From contig JAKJHU010000030.1 of assembly GCA_022316685.1 (NCBI GenBank), positions 11,160,360 through 11,224,359 of the forward strand: a stretch of DNA of 64,000 nt, given 5' to 3'. The translations under genes were made by a program, and so were the position numbers. Below, one piece after another: positions 1-12,365 of the stretch. Positions within the stretch are counted from its first letter, which is position 1; each line of letters starts with the position of its first letter. The stretch comes from Progne subis subis (Eukaryota; Chordata; Aves; Passeriformes; Hirundinidae). The notes below the pieces were generated by a model, which was not told where the DNA came from, ran no database searches, and saw nothing but the letters and a program-made list of their open reading frames with translations.

Positions 1-1009
1 AAAAAGAAGAAGAGTGAAGCGGAAAAAAAAATTAGTAAGGCGAAAAATGTCCAATGGATAAATGATTGAGCTACTGTGTAGACACTCAGGCAGTGTAATA
101 GATCCATTGTCATTTTCTGGCCATATGGAAACACAACCATGTTAGTGAAAAAGAATTTCCAGCAAATTCTTTGTTTGTGCACTTTCCCAAGTACATTCCT
201 TCACATATTTGTAGTGTCGCCTTGACACCTGATGCAAAGTCACAGTTAATCAGTAACATTGTCAGAGAAGGGCAGTTCTTTCTGATGCATAATTTACAAC
301 ATTGTTGATGTATCTTTTTTCATTCCTCTATCCTGGAATGAAAAATCATTTCATGCAACCTAATCCTGGAATATCCAGGCAAGATCTCGTATCTTGAACT
401 ACATTGCCATGATAGCTTTCTTTTTTTTATTGTTTTTTTTCTTCCTTTCTTTTTAATTAATACACTATTCAGAGATCTTTTAAACTTATTCAGAACTCAG
501 CTATACTTTAAATATTATGAACTATTCTTGCTGAATTAAAGCCATCTAGCCTATTTGATTTAATCAATTAAGATTTTTAAGCACATCATAACTCTATGCA
601 CAAAGAGACAGCACTCATAAATCAGTAGAGTATAAATTAATTGCTACAGGTAGCAGCCTGCCAATAGCACATATAATTAACTTTCTATTGTACAGAGTGG
701 AAGATCAGAAAGTTGCTGCTAGCATTAATGAGAGAAAGAAAAATGAGTATATATGATAAAATGATTAGAATGCTTGCAAATGTTCCAAAGCTGCATTCCA
801 CACGTGAATTACACTTTCAGGAGCCTTCAGATTCTGTAAATCCTTCACATTAAGCATGCCTGTTCTACTTCAGATTGACTTGTCAATTCAATACTGATGC
901 CTTGAGTTTTAGCTTTCATATTTTCAGATTCTGTGCTGCCTAGGGATGTAGCTCTGAGCCTCATATTTAATGCCAGTAAGCTCTCTTCACAGAGCAGGTA
1001 GACAAAACA
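1..1009. other. Unannotated AT-rich sequence
   Basis: I see no gene, RNA or recognisable mobile element here. The sequence is AT-rich with short T-runs near 421-440. Reading frames are short and interrupted. Confidence 0.6.
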
Positions 1010-1321
1010 AATCCTTTTCCACCTGGAGACCAAGGACAACTTTCAGGCCAAAAAGCACAAACTGAAGGGAGAAGGAACAAAAGGATGAGACCTCACAACC
1101 TGAAGCCGTAACTGGACAATTAAACCCCAATATGCAAATTGTATATGTAAAAATGTAACATCTTGTGACCCTGATGCCATCTTTCTTTTATGACCACCCT
1201 GGGTGCAGCCTTGGTCAGGCTCCTGTCTCGCCCAAGGTGGATCCTGGAGGCCTTTCAATAATTTTTTTTTTTTAATAGCTCTGTCCAGTCTCTGCTTCAG
1301 GTCAGCCTTCCTAAGGCATCA
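1010..1321 (+). mobile_element. Probable ERVL-type LTR remnant
   Basis: The stretch resembles the 3' half of an avian ERVL LTR. It has a moderately GC-rich U3-like part, a degraded polyadenylation signal (CAATAAT at about 1255-1261) followed by a T-run, and an ending GGCATCA at 1321. The left edge is not defined and no target-site duplication was found, so it is old or truncated. The 71-codon frame on the opposite strand (1043-1258) lies antisense to the repeat and is not a gene. The family call rests on recalled similarity. Confidence 0.42.
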
Positions 1322-3640
1322 ATACCAATGAAGCAATGTCTTCGGAACCACTGACTGCAAAGGACGATATTAGACAAAACCAGAACTACATGTCACTAAA
1401 TGTACCAGGAACAAAAAAGGATTTCTTTAGTCTTCCAGATAGCAGCAGGTAGAAGAAGAGAAGCTGGAAAACAAATAAAACAGTTAAAATGAAAATTTCT
1501 AATTCAAGAAGATCAGATTTATGGGGAGATGAAATAAACTGTATTCTTTGTCCCTCATTTTCAAGTGTCAACTAGAGTAATACACAGAGGTATGACATGG
1601 ATCATGTCTGTGCAGCCTTTCTATCCAAAGTAAGATTCTATCCTGCCTTCTTTGCTTAACTGGAATACTTCTGAAATAATATTAGTTTCTATAAACTTCA
1701 TTTGAATGGTCACATGGAATTTTGACTCATGAGAAATGAGAGAGGGATGTCCAAACCACAAATCAGAGAAGGGGTAACTTAGACATTAAATCAAAATATA
1801 TCCATAGGTGGAGGTTCCCCAATCTTATTAACTTTTTTTAATTTAAACTGGAATTTTAAACATTTTTAAAAATGTTTGAAAGTTGCAAAAATTTTAACTA
1901 AATTCAAAATTAAGAGAAATCTGAGTCAGGAAAGAAATCACATCCTTGCTGGCAGTTCTGTTTCTCAGTCTTATTCAACCTTACATATATATGTATAGTA
2001 TATATATATATAAATATTATACATATACATATAAAAATTTTCCTGCCCCTGCAGTCATCATTCAGTCAAACAACTCTGCATGTGCTCCTTGTTACTCAAT
2101 CTCTCTAAAAATGATTTGCAGTTGGTGTGCTGTGTTGAACTGAGGTGGACTTGAAGAAATGCTTGCATATTTTAGGGAGAAGTTGGTAAAAAACATTGTT
2201 GGAACAAAAAGATGTGAACTCCAAGACCAGAATGGGCTGATTGTAAAAGATTTGTTGAATGTTTTCTTCACAAGTAAGAAAGATTTTGCAAAATGGTGAT
2301 ATAAAATTACCATATAATGACAATGTTTTTACAACCACTACATGTTCTCCCTGGGGAGATACAAAAAAGAGTTAAGCAATGCAATATTTTGGGAGAACTA
2401 TTTCACATTTTTATTTGCTTATCATACTTGTATGTTACAGCTAACTGAAAACTTATTTGAGGTGTCAATGTAGCATTTGGAATTATTTTTATTGTTCACA
2501 ATTATTATTACTATGTTAAATAACAATTTTTGTGATTATTTTCTCAAAATTAAATGTATTTTGAAACTCCAAATTTTTGTACAGTTGAGTGGTCCTAATT
2601 AATATATAACTGAGGTGAGTGCTTTTTCTCATCTTAAAATAGGTAGTTGAGAATATGTATTCAATGAACTTTTTATTAACATATGTGGAACATGTGTATG
2701 GACTTAATCTCAAAAGAGATTGCAAACATAGAAGGACAGGAATTATTTACAGGTTTAATTAATGATCTGGAGGAACTCCTGTAGGGGAATTTACTTTGAA
2801 TATTAAAGCCAACAATTTCAAAACTTTATATAAGTAATTTGTATAAGTAAGATTTACCCATTTAAATCCTTAAGCAGTCATACTATAAGCACAGGTACTC
2901 TGAAGGAGACTACCAGACAGATGAACCAAAAGCTTTTTCTTTCTCATATCTTAGAAATCTGCACAGTATGTTGCAGAGGCTTTACTTAATTCTTATCTTA
3001 CTTAATTTCCTAAAGATTGAAAAACTGGGTACTCTGTAAAAATACGAAGTGAAAATGAATGCAGGTCTTCTGACATGATAATTTTCCTATTAATTTGTAG
3101 CAAAAAAATAGCCTTTCTCTCTTTTTTAAAGAAAAACAGTAATGTTGTTCATGAAAGACCAATGTAAATACTCCAAGTCCTAAAGAGAGAGTCTCTATTT
3201 AAAAATCCACATCTGACAAAATAAAATTACCCTGATCTTTACAGAAAGGAATAAAGGTTCTAGTGTTGAGCTAAACTTTGCAGACATGACCCGCAAAATT
3301 CTCAAGGAAAGCAAGATTTCAAATACTTATGAAGTACTAACTAGCTGTATGAAGCTGCAGAAAGGAAGGGTTGTTTCCTTTACCTACAATAATTTCATCT
3401 CTCATTTTGCTCCACACTGTATTGCAGAACTTAAAATTGTCACTAGACAGATTTCAATCCCAGGAAAATCATGGGTGAAGTCCTCTTGAAAGACATTTAA
3501 AGGTTCCTGAAGGAATAGAAAATGACTGAGAACACTGTAGCTCTGGCAGCATTAAATGCCAATAGAAATCTGTGCAATATTAAGAGGTCTGTGGTTAGTA
3601 CATGAGAGAAACAATCATTCAGCTGTACTCTATGTTTTCT
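1322..3640. other. Unannotated AT-rich sequence
   Basis: No gene or identifiable repeat was recognised. It contains a TA-rich simple-sequence stretch at 1984-2033. Frames of 60-80 codons occur on both strands but have no exon-like or domain features. Confidence 0.55.
1984..2033. repeat. TA-rich simple sequence
   Basis: An interrupted alternating T/A tract of about 50 bp, including an uninterrupted TATATATATATA core. It is a typical vertebrate AT microsatellite and likely to vary in length. Confidence 0.75.
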
Positions 3641-3900
3641 AGGTCACATCCAGGATGTTGCACCCAGTTTGGGGACCCCAGTACTGGGAAGATTTTGGGC
3701 AGCTGGAGCAGGTTGAGCAGAGGGCCACCAAGATAGCTGGGGCTGGATCACATTTGTTCTGTGAGGAGGGGCTGAGGGAGCCAAGCTTCTTCTGTCTGGA
3801 AAGGATCATTGCAGGGAACCTAACAGGAACTTTGGCACCTGTGAGGGGCTTACTGAGATGTTTGCTGAAGCAAGACTTCTTTGCTAAGGTTAAGAGTTGA
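3641..3900 (+). mobile_element. CR1 LINE fragment, plus strand, no 3' end
   Basis: Degraded CR1 sequence matching the end of the reverse-transcriptase frame. It includes the stretch translating roughly as VEQRATKIAGAGSHL followed by EEGLREPSFFCLERI, which corresponds to the CR1 region normally reading RRATKMI...EDRLRELGLFSLE. The fragment lacks the CR1 3' terminal repeat and is truncated at both ends. The 81-codon open frame from 3655 is the surviving piece of that frame and not a functional gene. Confidence 0.75.
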
Positions 3901-6900
3901 AATATGAAACAAATGTCATAAATTTACATGAGAGAGTTTTTGACTGAATATAAGAAGAAAAATTATGAGGGATATAACTAAAAATGGTTGCCTGAGGTTG
4001 CAGGTTTCCAAATCCAACCATACTAAACCCTGAGGCATCTGGTGTGAATTCAGTACAGACTCAGCTTTGAGCATGACTTTAGATTACAGACCTCTCAAAT
4101 TCCTTTGCTATCTGAGCAATTCAGTGATTTTAATGGCATCAGCCACTATGAGAGTCCATAAGGCATTAGACTAAATACTTAGAGGCCTCAAAGCTTCAAA
4201 TGAATCATGCAGTGCATAGCCCAGTGCTGTTCAGGTTTTGGCTCCCTTCTCTGAGAGAGAAGTGTTCCTCCAGCAACGAATATGCAATTAATCCCATGAT
4301 GAGGTTCAGTATTTTCCCAGCTAACTCATAATGCAAAGCACTTCTAAGTGTCATTTTTTGCAAAGCTAGTGTTATAAAGTTGCCTGCTCTGTTCTAGTCT
4401 TAAGTCTCAATGTTGTATTTTTCCTAGACAGATGCCAAATTGATAAAAATCTGATTTTTCTGCACAGCTGTTCCAATTGAATCCTCATTGCTACAACCAC
4501 ATTAGGAAACAAAGAGAGGTATTATGGTTGGAAGATTTTATTTTTTTTTTCCTACTTAATATCCAGATTGTTGGTGTGAAGGTCTCTAGTCTTCGTTTTG
4601 GCTTCCACTTGCAAACTGGGCATTGACATCTGCTAATTGCTTGTTTCTAGGGGAATTTAGTTTAAAATATATTGTATATACAAGGCCAAATTCACTGTGT
4701 GCCACAAAGGCAAGATTGTTTTCTTTCTCCTGTTTTGTATTTACCAAATTTACAAAAGCAAATTGGAAGAAAACTGGTGACTATCATGAACTGGAGAATA
4801 AGAGCAACAATAGATAAAATAAAACTTCACTAATGGATGCAGTGCAAAAGATGATTTAGCAGCTGCTGTCTCAGAGCATCTACACAAGCCTCTTTTGATC
4901 CCCAGTTTTGGACAGTGTATGGACAAAAAAGCTATTAAAAACAAACTTTATTAAAACTGTACTACATCCAGAACCCTGCAGCCAAAGGACACAGGAAGTA
5001 CACCATAGGCAGCGTAAACATGAGTATTCTGGAACTACTCATGGTATATTTAAGGACTGTGCATCAGGGTGCAGGGGAGTTCCTGGGAGTTAAATAAAAG
5101 ATAGACTGAACGGGATAGCTTACCTGCTGAAACTCAGGTCCCTGAGTTTCTCCTGTAGCAGAACAGCTGACAGAATTGTCAGACCTCAAAGCAGAGCAAG
5201 GTGATTTTTCCTTGCCTCACTGTGAGAGAAGGAGGCAAACAGGAAGACCCTCACGACTCCTAATCACTTTCTGCATTCTCTGAATGCGGATTTGTTTTCC
5301 CTTTCCTTAAATCAGAGGAGTAGCCCATAGCTTACTGCACTGAGGTGCTTTTGTAATTGGCCATAAGTGAAGCAGAAGTGAAGAGCTTTGTGAATGCCAA
5401 AAAACATGATTATTGCCCCACCCACACAAATGTTAAGCTGAAGTTACTGGAGTCTCTGCTATGGAACTTCAGTAAGTAAGAGATATATCAAACTGCAATA
5501 GTCACTATTGCCTGGAGTATCCAGGAGGCTACAGCTGAAGTGGAGAAGTTTGCTTACTGAAATTTTTGTTTCTCTTATTTGAATGTAATTTTTCACTGGA
5601 GTGTTGCGCCAAAAGTGACAGAGGCCTCATGTAGCCCTGCAATCCTTAAATGCTCTTTCCTTCGGTGCACTAAAAGAGGGGAAAGTCTCACCTCAGCAGC
5701 CCTGTTCCATTTTGAAGGACAGACTATGAGGGGTCACACTCAGCTCTTGGCTTGTCCCCCTCATGGTACAGCCAGACCTTCCTTCACTGTGATGATATGG
5801 AATGAAAGCTTTCTCTTCTAAAAGTAGTCCTAGTTCCCCATGTTAATTTCAACAAATTCTGAGATAGTGCTAGGCAGAGAAAACTGATTTACTTCCCTCA
5901 GTTGTTACTTATTTAGTCATTGTGTCTCATTCAATTTATCTAGTTTAAGTTCAGTCTTGGCTAGCAAGATGTTAAAAAAATTTCAAGTAGTTCTTCTGAG
6001 GCAGAAACTTTTTATTGTTACAGTGTAATCATGATGATTTATATTATGGTGTCTGCTCATTCCACCTCAGGAAATAAAAGAAAAAGATTGTGGAGTCACC
6101 TCTTTCAGTGTTTCAGTTTGTCAGCCTTACATATGTCAGTAATGTCATCTAACTCTGATTTGGAATCATGAGGCTTCACTTTCCAGTAATCCCTTTTAAC
6201 AATAAAAATGGGCTTACTATCTCTGTTTCAATTCTTTAAGAAAACAAATAACTCAAGAATGGAAAACAATAATATCTTGCAGATAAAACTTATTCTGAGT
6301 CAAGTTCAACTCTAATGTATTTGCAAAAGCAGTGACCCATTAGAGAAATTAAGCCTGGTTGTGTTATGACTTATGGAAAGTCCTCTAATATTCAATTAAC
6401 AAAACATATTTTTTTCCAAATTTTAACCATTTAAAAATGAGTACAATATTATCCCAATTATCAATGTCTGTAAGATGCTTATGTTGAACACAGTTATGAT
6501 GCTTTGGAAATTCCACAGCCTCTTAAAGCATTCTGCAATACAGAATAGTTTTCTGCTAATTTTAATAAGAGCATATTCTGACTCTTCATTAAAATTCCAT
6601 AAAACCTACTATTGGCTTCATACTATTAAATTTCATAGGACCTCTCCATAAAGTTTTTGTCATGTCTTCTTAGTACCCATATCTTGTTAGGATCTGATTA
6701 AGAAGAGTCTTGTGTTCCCATTTGTTCATAGGCACATGCTGGATATGAACTGATGGTGTCACCAGGTGCTGCAATTGATGGTAAATGTAAGATGTTATTC
6801 GTTGGTCTTACAGTGGAATTCTCTTTACTTTGAAATTCAGTTTTGTCTGATATACACATTCTGTAGTCAGTTTTGCAGAATAGTTTTTTCAGAAATATAA

Positions 6901-7123
6901 ATGAATAGGATGTCTGGAAGACTGTGCATTACTTAAAGCACTCCCTATAGACATGATCGCATGCACATTTCTCTCCGCTCCCCCCAGTGGAGAGAACTCA
7001 GCTTTGTGCTTATTGTAATAAATTTTTAATTGGAAATATATGTGTCAGTATTGACAACCAACAAGAAGAATTTTTGGTGATTTAACACATGGGCTACTGT
7101 TCCTGTTGCTAAAAAGTCAATTG
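3901..7123. other. Unannotated sequence, about 3.2 kb
   Basis: No gene, RNA or classifiable repeat was recognised. Frames of 60-80 codons (for example 4623-4817 and 5579-5821) have no recognisable domain and no splice context. Confidence 0.5.
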
Positions 7124-7129
7124 TTTTTG
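7124..7129 (+). repeat. Left target-site duplication of the 7130 LTR
   Basis: TTTTTG here is repeated exactly at 7770-7775 on the other side of the LTR. A 6-bp duplication fits a class II (ERVK-like) integrase. Confidence 0.8.
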
Positions 7130-7769
7130 TGTGGTGGTGCAGAACTGTTTTATTAGGTTTTTGTAAGAAGTTTATGTTATGGTTCATTTCACTGTATCCC
7201 CAATGTCGTAACCCTTTTTGTGTTTTCTGTATAACAAGGTGTTTAGTGTCAGTCCTCCCACCCTCCTCGCTCTGGGGCAGCCTGTCTGTCACTCCAGGGG
7301 TCCCTCCCAGACTGTGAAATCTCAGGGAGAGGGCTTCAGGTGATAGGTCCCCTGGGGGGAATTCCTTTGGCTCTGGATTTTAGTGGTCCAGGGCTTGGGG
7401 GTGGGCACACCTTGTTACCCCCTGGATCCCCTGATTTGTTGTCTTGTTGTATCCTCCCTGGAACCTGTCCCCCGCTTATAAGGTGGAGAAGGGAGATTCA
7501 AACTCTCTCAGCCTCTCAGCTCGGAGCTCAGCTCTCTGCTCCTCAGCTCTTCAGCTAATAAACATCTTTTAACCTGCTAAGCTGAGAGCCAGCCTTTTCT
7601 CTTCTTCTGTCATTGTTGTCACGACACTATTGGTCCAGGTCCCGCCGAGAAGCCGACCCAACAGGTAAATAGCCTGCGTGCCCACCTGAACTGGAAATAT
7701 CTGTGGCTGTGTTGACCAGAGCTAGCCAGAGGTCATCTCCTGGCCGGAGCGGGGACAGAACCAGACACA
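7130..7769 (+). mobile_element. Solo LTR, ERVK-like, family A copy 1, plus strand
   Basis: A complete LTR of 640 bp beginning TGTGGTGGTGC and ending CAGACACA, flanked by a perfect 6-bp duplication (TTTTTG). It has a TATA box (TATAA, 7477-7481), a CT/GAGCT-rich segment just downstream where R would start, and a polyadenylation signal AATAAA (7557-7562). U5 runs from there to the CA end. No gag, pol or env sequence adjoins it, so it is a solo LTR left by recombination between two LTRs. Two further copies of the family lie at 14530-15148 and 60319-61038, both on the minus strand. Short open frames within it (7129-7317, 7340-7558) are chance. Confidence 0.9.
7477..7481 (+). promoter_or_regulatory. 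TATA box of LTR 7130
   Basis: TATAA lies about 80 bp upstream of the LTR's AATAAA signal, the expected U3/R arrangement. The same motif is at the matching place in the copies at 14530 and 60319. Confidence 0.65.
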
Positions 7770-7820
7770 TTTTTGTGGGTTTTTTTGTTTGTTTGTGGTT
7801 TGTTTTGTTTTGTTTTCCTT
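7770..7820. repeat. Right target-site duplication followed by T/G low-complexity tract
   Basis: TTTTTG at 7770-7775 is the second copy of the LTR target site. It runs into a T/G tract made of GTTT-like units to about 7818. The insertion therefore probably landed in or beside a T-rich stretch. Confidence 0.7.
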
Positions 7821-8568
7821 AAGAATCCTCTTTTATACATCATCAATGACTACATTTAGGTAATTTTTGTACTAGGAAAACTCAACTAGTCATATCTGAG
7901 GATCTGATGGCCCATCTGCTCTTAAAACAAAAATGGTATTTTCTACGAAAAATATGCATGATGTTAAAAATGTCTGCATTGAATTTAACTGGTAGGTGAG
8001 AAATTACGTTTCAGCAGAAAAGCAGGTGAGCCTCATCTTGTAATTTATGTTAAGTTCACTTTTTTGCTTTAATAATGGAGGATTTTATGGTAACTTTTCT
8101 TAAAGGCTGATGATACAAATGGATTTTTTAACCATTGAGCTAAGATTTTTCTTATTTATTTCCATTATATGTACAGTGTGATATTCTAGATCTAGTGGCA
8201 ACAGAGGGATTTTTGTCAATACTTTCACCACCTCCAGGGTTTCACTTTTAAGTTACAACTAAACTATCTGTATTTTTCACCCAAATAGATGATAATTCTA
8301 TGTATGTGTCACATGTTTTCATATCTTCACTTAGTTTATTTTATTTAGTGGTTTCACAGACAAGCAATCATTCATTTTCTAGATATGAAGTTTTCAAAGT
8401 GAGTTTGCAAGAAATCTTTGATTGCAACAAGATAACTCTATAAGTGTTCTAGACTAAACTCATTTAATATGGTAACACAATTGTATATTAAAACAACTTT
8501 AATTCTATAAGCCTCTGAAAATTGCTGAGTTTTTTCCAAAATTCTTAATAGTCCATAAATAATTTCCA
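7821..8568. other. Unannotated AT-rich sequence
   Basis: No gene or repeat was recognised between the T/G tract and the CR1 3' end at 8569. Confidence 0.55.
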
Positions 8569-8740
8569 GTGCTGTTCAGAGAAGTTGTGGATTCCTCATC
8601 CCTGAAAGTCTTTTAGACCAATTTGGATGGAGTTCTGACCAGCACAGTCTAGTGGAAGGGGTCCCCACCCATGGCAGAGGGGTTGGAGAGCAAGATGATT
8701 TTTAAGGTCTCTTCCAACCCACACCATTCTATGATTCTAT
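8569..8740 (+). mobile_element. CR1 LINE 3' end, plus strand
   Basis: About 170 bp of the CR1 3' untranslated end. It runs from the segment equivalent to 'cagagaagttgtggat' through the conserved 'gtctcttccaaccca' to the 3' signature ATTCTATGATTCTAT at 8726-8740. It is heavily 5'-truncated, as is usual for CR1. The open frame from 8671 overlaps it by chance. Confidence 0.93.
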
Positions 8741-9949
8741 ATTGTAGCTTTGTCTTCCTGTTCATAAATGAGAAAAAAATTTACAATTTCAAACCTGTGT
8801 TTAAAAATATCAGCAAGAAGATGCCATGGTATGGAACTTTTATATCAGGGTTTCAGCTGAATATAGGTGTTATTTGGCAGTTATTTGGAAGGGGAGCAGC
8901 CATCTTCTTGCAGCTATACTACATCTGCTGATGGTGAAGGAGGGCTGCAGCTGCTTTCACATCTCCCAGTAATTCTACAGGAAGTGAGAACAAGGTCCTA
9001 AAGAGTGTGTCTTTGCCTGAGAAAAATTATCCAGGAGCACATTGCCTATATACTTCTTACCCATATGATCCTGTACTGCTTTGCTAAATACAGTATTGTA
9101 AATTTTTCCTCTCATTTTTTATCTTCTTGTGTTAGGAAAACCTGTCTTAGTGCTTATTGATCTTGAAAAAGGCTTGTGATTTTGTTTCAGTGTATGTGTG
9201 AGGCATTCAGACCCAAATACACCATCCTGTTTTAACTCCTCTTCAAGAGACTACAGTACTCAAAAGCTATTCAGACCCATGATCTCATAACAATTAGTTA
9301 CTGGAGATTATGGCCATTGGAGAATGATGTACAAAAGACATTTAATGGAAAGAGTAGTGAGGAATGTCCATGGACATTGGAACTTAATAATACATACTGT
9401 TAAACTAGTAAAACAGTCCCTACAACAGTTTTCAGCCAGGCCAAATAGTGGTCTTTGAAATAATTTCAAGGCACAGTGTTGGAATGAGCAAAGACCATTC
9501 TCAGTCTGGAAGTAGCTGTCCTGTTTTGGAGGGAAAAAGAGTTTAGCAGTTTGACCATGAGCCATTTGGTGCCAGCTGAGTTCAAAGCCAAAGAGCCATT
9601 CCAGGCACATTTATTAGAATCACTATAGCCAAAATAATCCAAGTACTGTACATATTGGCAATTTTTACATGTTTTCTTCCAGCCCACTGCTCACAGATTT
9701 AGTTTCCTGGAAGCAAGTGAAGGATTTAGTATAAACTCTGGTTCCAATCCAGAGAGCCATACCAGAACCCACACCTAAAATCAACCAACAGATTCTCTTT
9801 GGGAATTTTGCCTTGAGATCATCAGGGTACTCCTTTGCATTTTCTGAGAATCATGAATGTGCCTATCACTGACAAGAAAGGTTACCTACCCAGACCTACA
9901 ACTTCCAGCAAGATCTAGCAGCTTCTAACAAGCTCTGTCAGATGCCCTT
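8741..9949. other. Unannotated sequence
   Basis: No gene or repeat was recognised. A 100-codon frame on the minus strand (9308-9610) shows no domain and overlaps another minus-strand frame, so I do not call it. Confidence 0.5.
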
Positions 9950-10972
9950 GATCAAAGGGCGTGTCGAGCACTTGTTCCAAGTAACTCCTGATCAGGGAGG
10001 ATCAAGCACCCTTCCAGCAGGCCACAGGGGGAGTTTAGCAGAACTGCTGGCTCAGGACACAGTTTCCAGGGAAAGAAGCTAGCAGAGGTGAAAATTCTTG
10101 CAGAAGTGGCAGTTCTTGCAGAGGGGAACCAGGAGCTTTGCTGAGGGCAAAACAGATGGGCCAAGCAATGGTGTTGACATGCCACAGGGCACAGTTCCAG
10201 GGCAGCAACAATAGGGCTGTCCTTGGATAGAGGACACTATGAAGGATCACCCAATGAAGGACACAGCCTCACAGACTTGGGGTTTCAGGGGTGCCTGGGG
10301 CTTCTCACTCGTGCTGGGGTCAGAGGGTAAGGTGGGCTCCTTCCCTGCAGTAGGTGTTCATGAATGAACAGGTAGGGTGGCCAAGGAAAGAAGCTGCAGG
10401 AGGAGACAGACTGACTTCAGAGGACCAAAGGTTTTGAGAAAAAAGTTCACTGGGTTTTCTCCAAAGCCCTGCAGACACAAGAGCCTGAAAATCCAGCTGG
10501 CAGAGGCAAAGGCAGAATCTGTACATATCTCAATAGGAAACAAAGATTTCCATGATGACCAAGGCTGGAAGCTTGGGACTTCTGTCTCCTTCAGCTCTTG
10601 TTCCCCCTACAAATCTGCAGTTACAGAACACAGCATTGCCCTTGTAGCAGATGAAGGGATGGGAGCTCTGTCAAACAAAACACCCAACATGGCTGAGCTG
10701 AGCAGCAGTAAGAAGTAGTAGTAGCTCCAATCCACTAAGCTCACTTCCACCCTAGGGAGATTTGCTGCTTTATAGCAGTCAAGTATGGGACTTTGGAAAG
10801 AAGCTTCTGGGACTGGCTAGTCCTTCTAATCCCATCCACAGCTGCTCTTACATGTGTGCACTGATACTTCCTGGGGATACCTGAAGATTATCAAATGTGA
10901 CTACAAGACTGTGTGCAAGAGCCAAGAGTGTGGAAGACAGGATGTTTTTCTCCTTGGTCCTTAAATAAAGAA
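9950..10972. other. Unrecognised moderately GC-rich block
   Basis: This block is richer in G+C than its surroundings and may be an old mobile-element interior, but I cannot assign it. It includes a 113-codon plus-strand frame (10377-10718) with a basic N-terminus and no recognisable domain, ending in AGTAG trinucleotide-like repeats. Nothing supports it as a gene. Confidence 0.35.
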
Positions 10973-11375
10973 AATCATAGAATAGTTTAGATTATGAAAG
11001 AACTTTAAGACCATTTAGTCTAACCCTTAACCCAGCACTGCCAAACACACCACTAGACCACATGCCTAAGAGCCCCATCCACACATCTTTTAAACATCTC
11101 CAAAGATGGTAATTCAACCCCTCCTCTGGCGAGCCTATGCCAATGCTTGGTAATACTTTCAGTGAAGACATGTTTCCTTATATCCAATCTAAACCTCCTC
11201 TGATGCATCTTGAAGCCATTTCCTCTTGTCCTATTTCTTGTTACCTGCCAGAAAAGACCAACACTCATCTCATCCCAACCTTTGTTTGGGCAGTTTAGAG
11301 CACAATAAGGTCTACCCTCAGCCTCCTTTTCTCCAGATTAAACAAGACTAGTTTCCTCAACTGCTTTTGAAGACC
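10973..11375 (-). mobile_element. CR1 LINE 3' end, minus strand
   Basis: The left edge reads AATCATAGAATAG, the reverse complement of the CR1 3' end. It continues through the reverse complements of the conserved 3' region: the 'taagaccatttagtctaac' block, the 'ccccatccacacatctttta' block, the 'cctcttgtcctatttct' block and 'cttttctccagattaaac'. About 400 bp remain, 5'-truncated at the right. The 71-codon minus-strand frame 11053-11268 is its residue. Confidence 0.92.
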
Positions 11376-11499
11376 TTTAGGAAAGGGTTTTATGAGGACT
11401 GGATTGATCCTACCATCAATTCCTGGTTGCATACCAGATGTGAAAAAGGAGATTTTGTCTTCAAACCTATACTACCATTTTGGAGGACTGTAGTGGAAA

Positions 11500-12365
11500 G
11501 AGGTAGCACCCATCCAAAAAAGTGAGGCATAAGCATCTTTGCCAGCAAGCTGACCAGTCTGGTGGGAAATGTTTAAATCAGTGAGAGAGGAGAGTGTCAG
11601 CCAACAATTCAGAGGAAGTGGTGGACCATGCTGGCAAGCAAAGGGTGCAGGGTGGTTTCACAGGGAGAGGCCTCAGAAAGAGCATTGCTGCAGTGATAAC
11701 ACATCTGTGCACAATCAAAGCAGGAGGTTTATGGAGTACCTTGATGATAACTTCCTAACACAGGTGATTGAGGAGCTGATAAGAAAAATACTGTGTTGGA
11801 GCTGGTACTTACAAACAAGGAAGAACTAGGTGGGAAAAAGTTTGGCAGCAGTCACTATGAGAGTGATCACCAGAGGAAGGAGTAAGGCAAATAGCAGAAT
11901 CATACCTCTAAGCTTCAGATTATATATTTGGCCTGTTCAGGCAATTTCTTAGAAGAACCCTATGGGATATGGTCTTGGAAATAAGGGAATTTCAGCAGAG
12001 CTGGTTTTTTTCAAGAATCAGCTCCTCCAAACTCAAGAACCATCTATCCCCATGTGCAGAAGAGCAAGAAATATTGTCAGGAGACTTGCATGGAGAAAGA
12101 AGGAGCACCCAAAAAACATAAAAAGGAAGCAAGAGATGGGAAAAAAGGTCGGAGCAGAGTCAGGTAGCTCATAAAGGATGGAGGAACATTTTTCAACCCT
12201 GGGGAAAAGAAAAGCCTAGAGAAAATGTCGATCCACTGCTGAATGGGACACAGGACTGGAGAAAAAAAAAAAAAAAAATGGGAAAGACCAAACAACCCTG
12301 TGCCTTTTTCTCCTCAGTTTTACTGGTAAGACAAGTACTTCCTGCAATTACCAGAAGAGTCCGGA
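11500..12365 (+). mobile_element. CR1 LINE ORF2 fragment (endonuclease to start of RT), plus strand
   Basis: A degraded internal CR1 piece. The frame from 11569 includes NQSRRFMEYLDDNFLTQVIEE, matching the CR1 endonuclease segment that normally reads QSRRFLE..DDNFLTQVIEE. Further on, 12000-12170 has QLLQTQEPSIPMCRRARN... followed by a Lys-rich stretch. At 12215-12340 the 'ENVDPLLNG...' and 'FFSSVLLVR'-like remnants of the region just before the RT core appear in shifted frames. Stops and frameshifts break the frame repeatedly. An A17 run (12262-12278) replaces normal sequence. The 3' end is absent, so it is not a simple 5'-truncated insertion. Confidence 0.78.

Noticed and set aside
10377..10718. 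113-codon plus-strand frame in a GC-richer block
   Set aside because: No recognised domain. Its composition resembles decayed repeat sequence, and overlapping minus-strand frames are similarly open.
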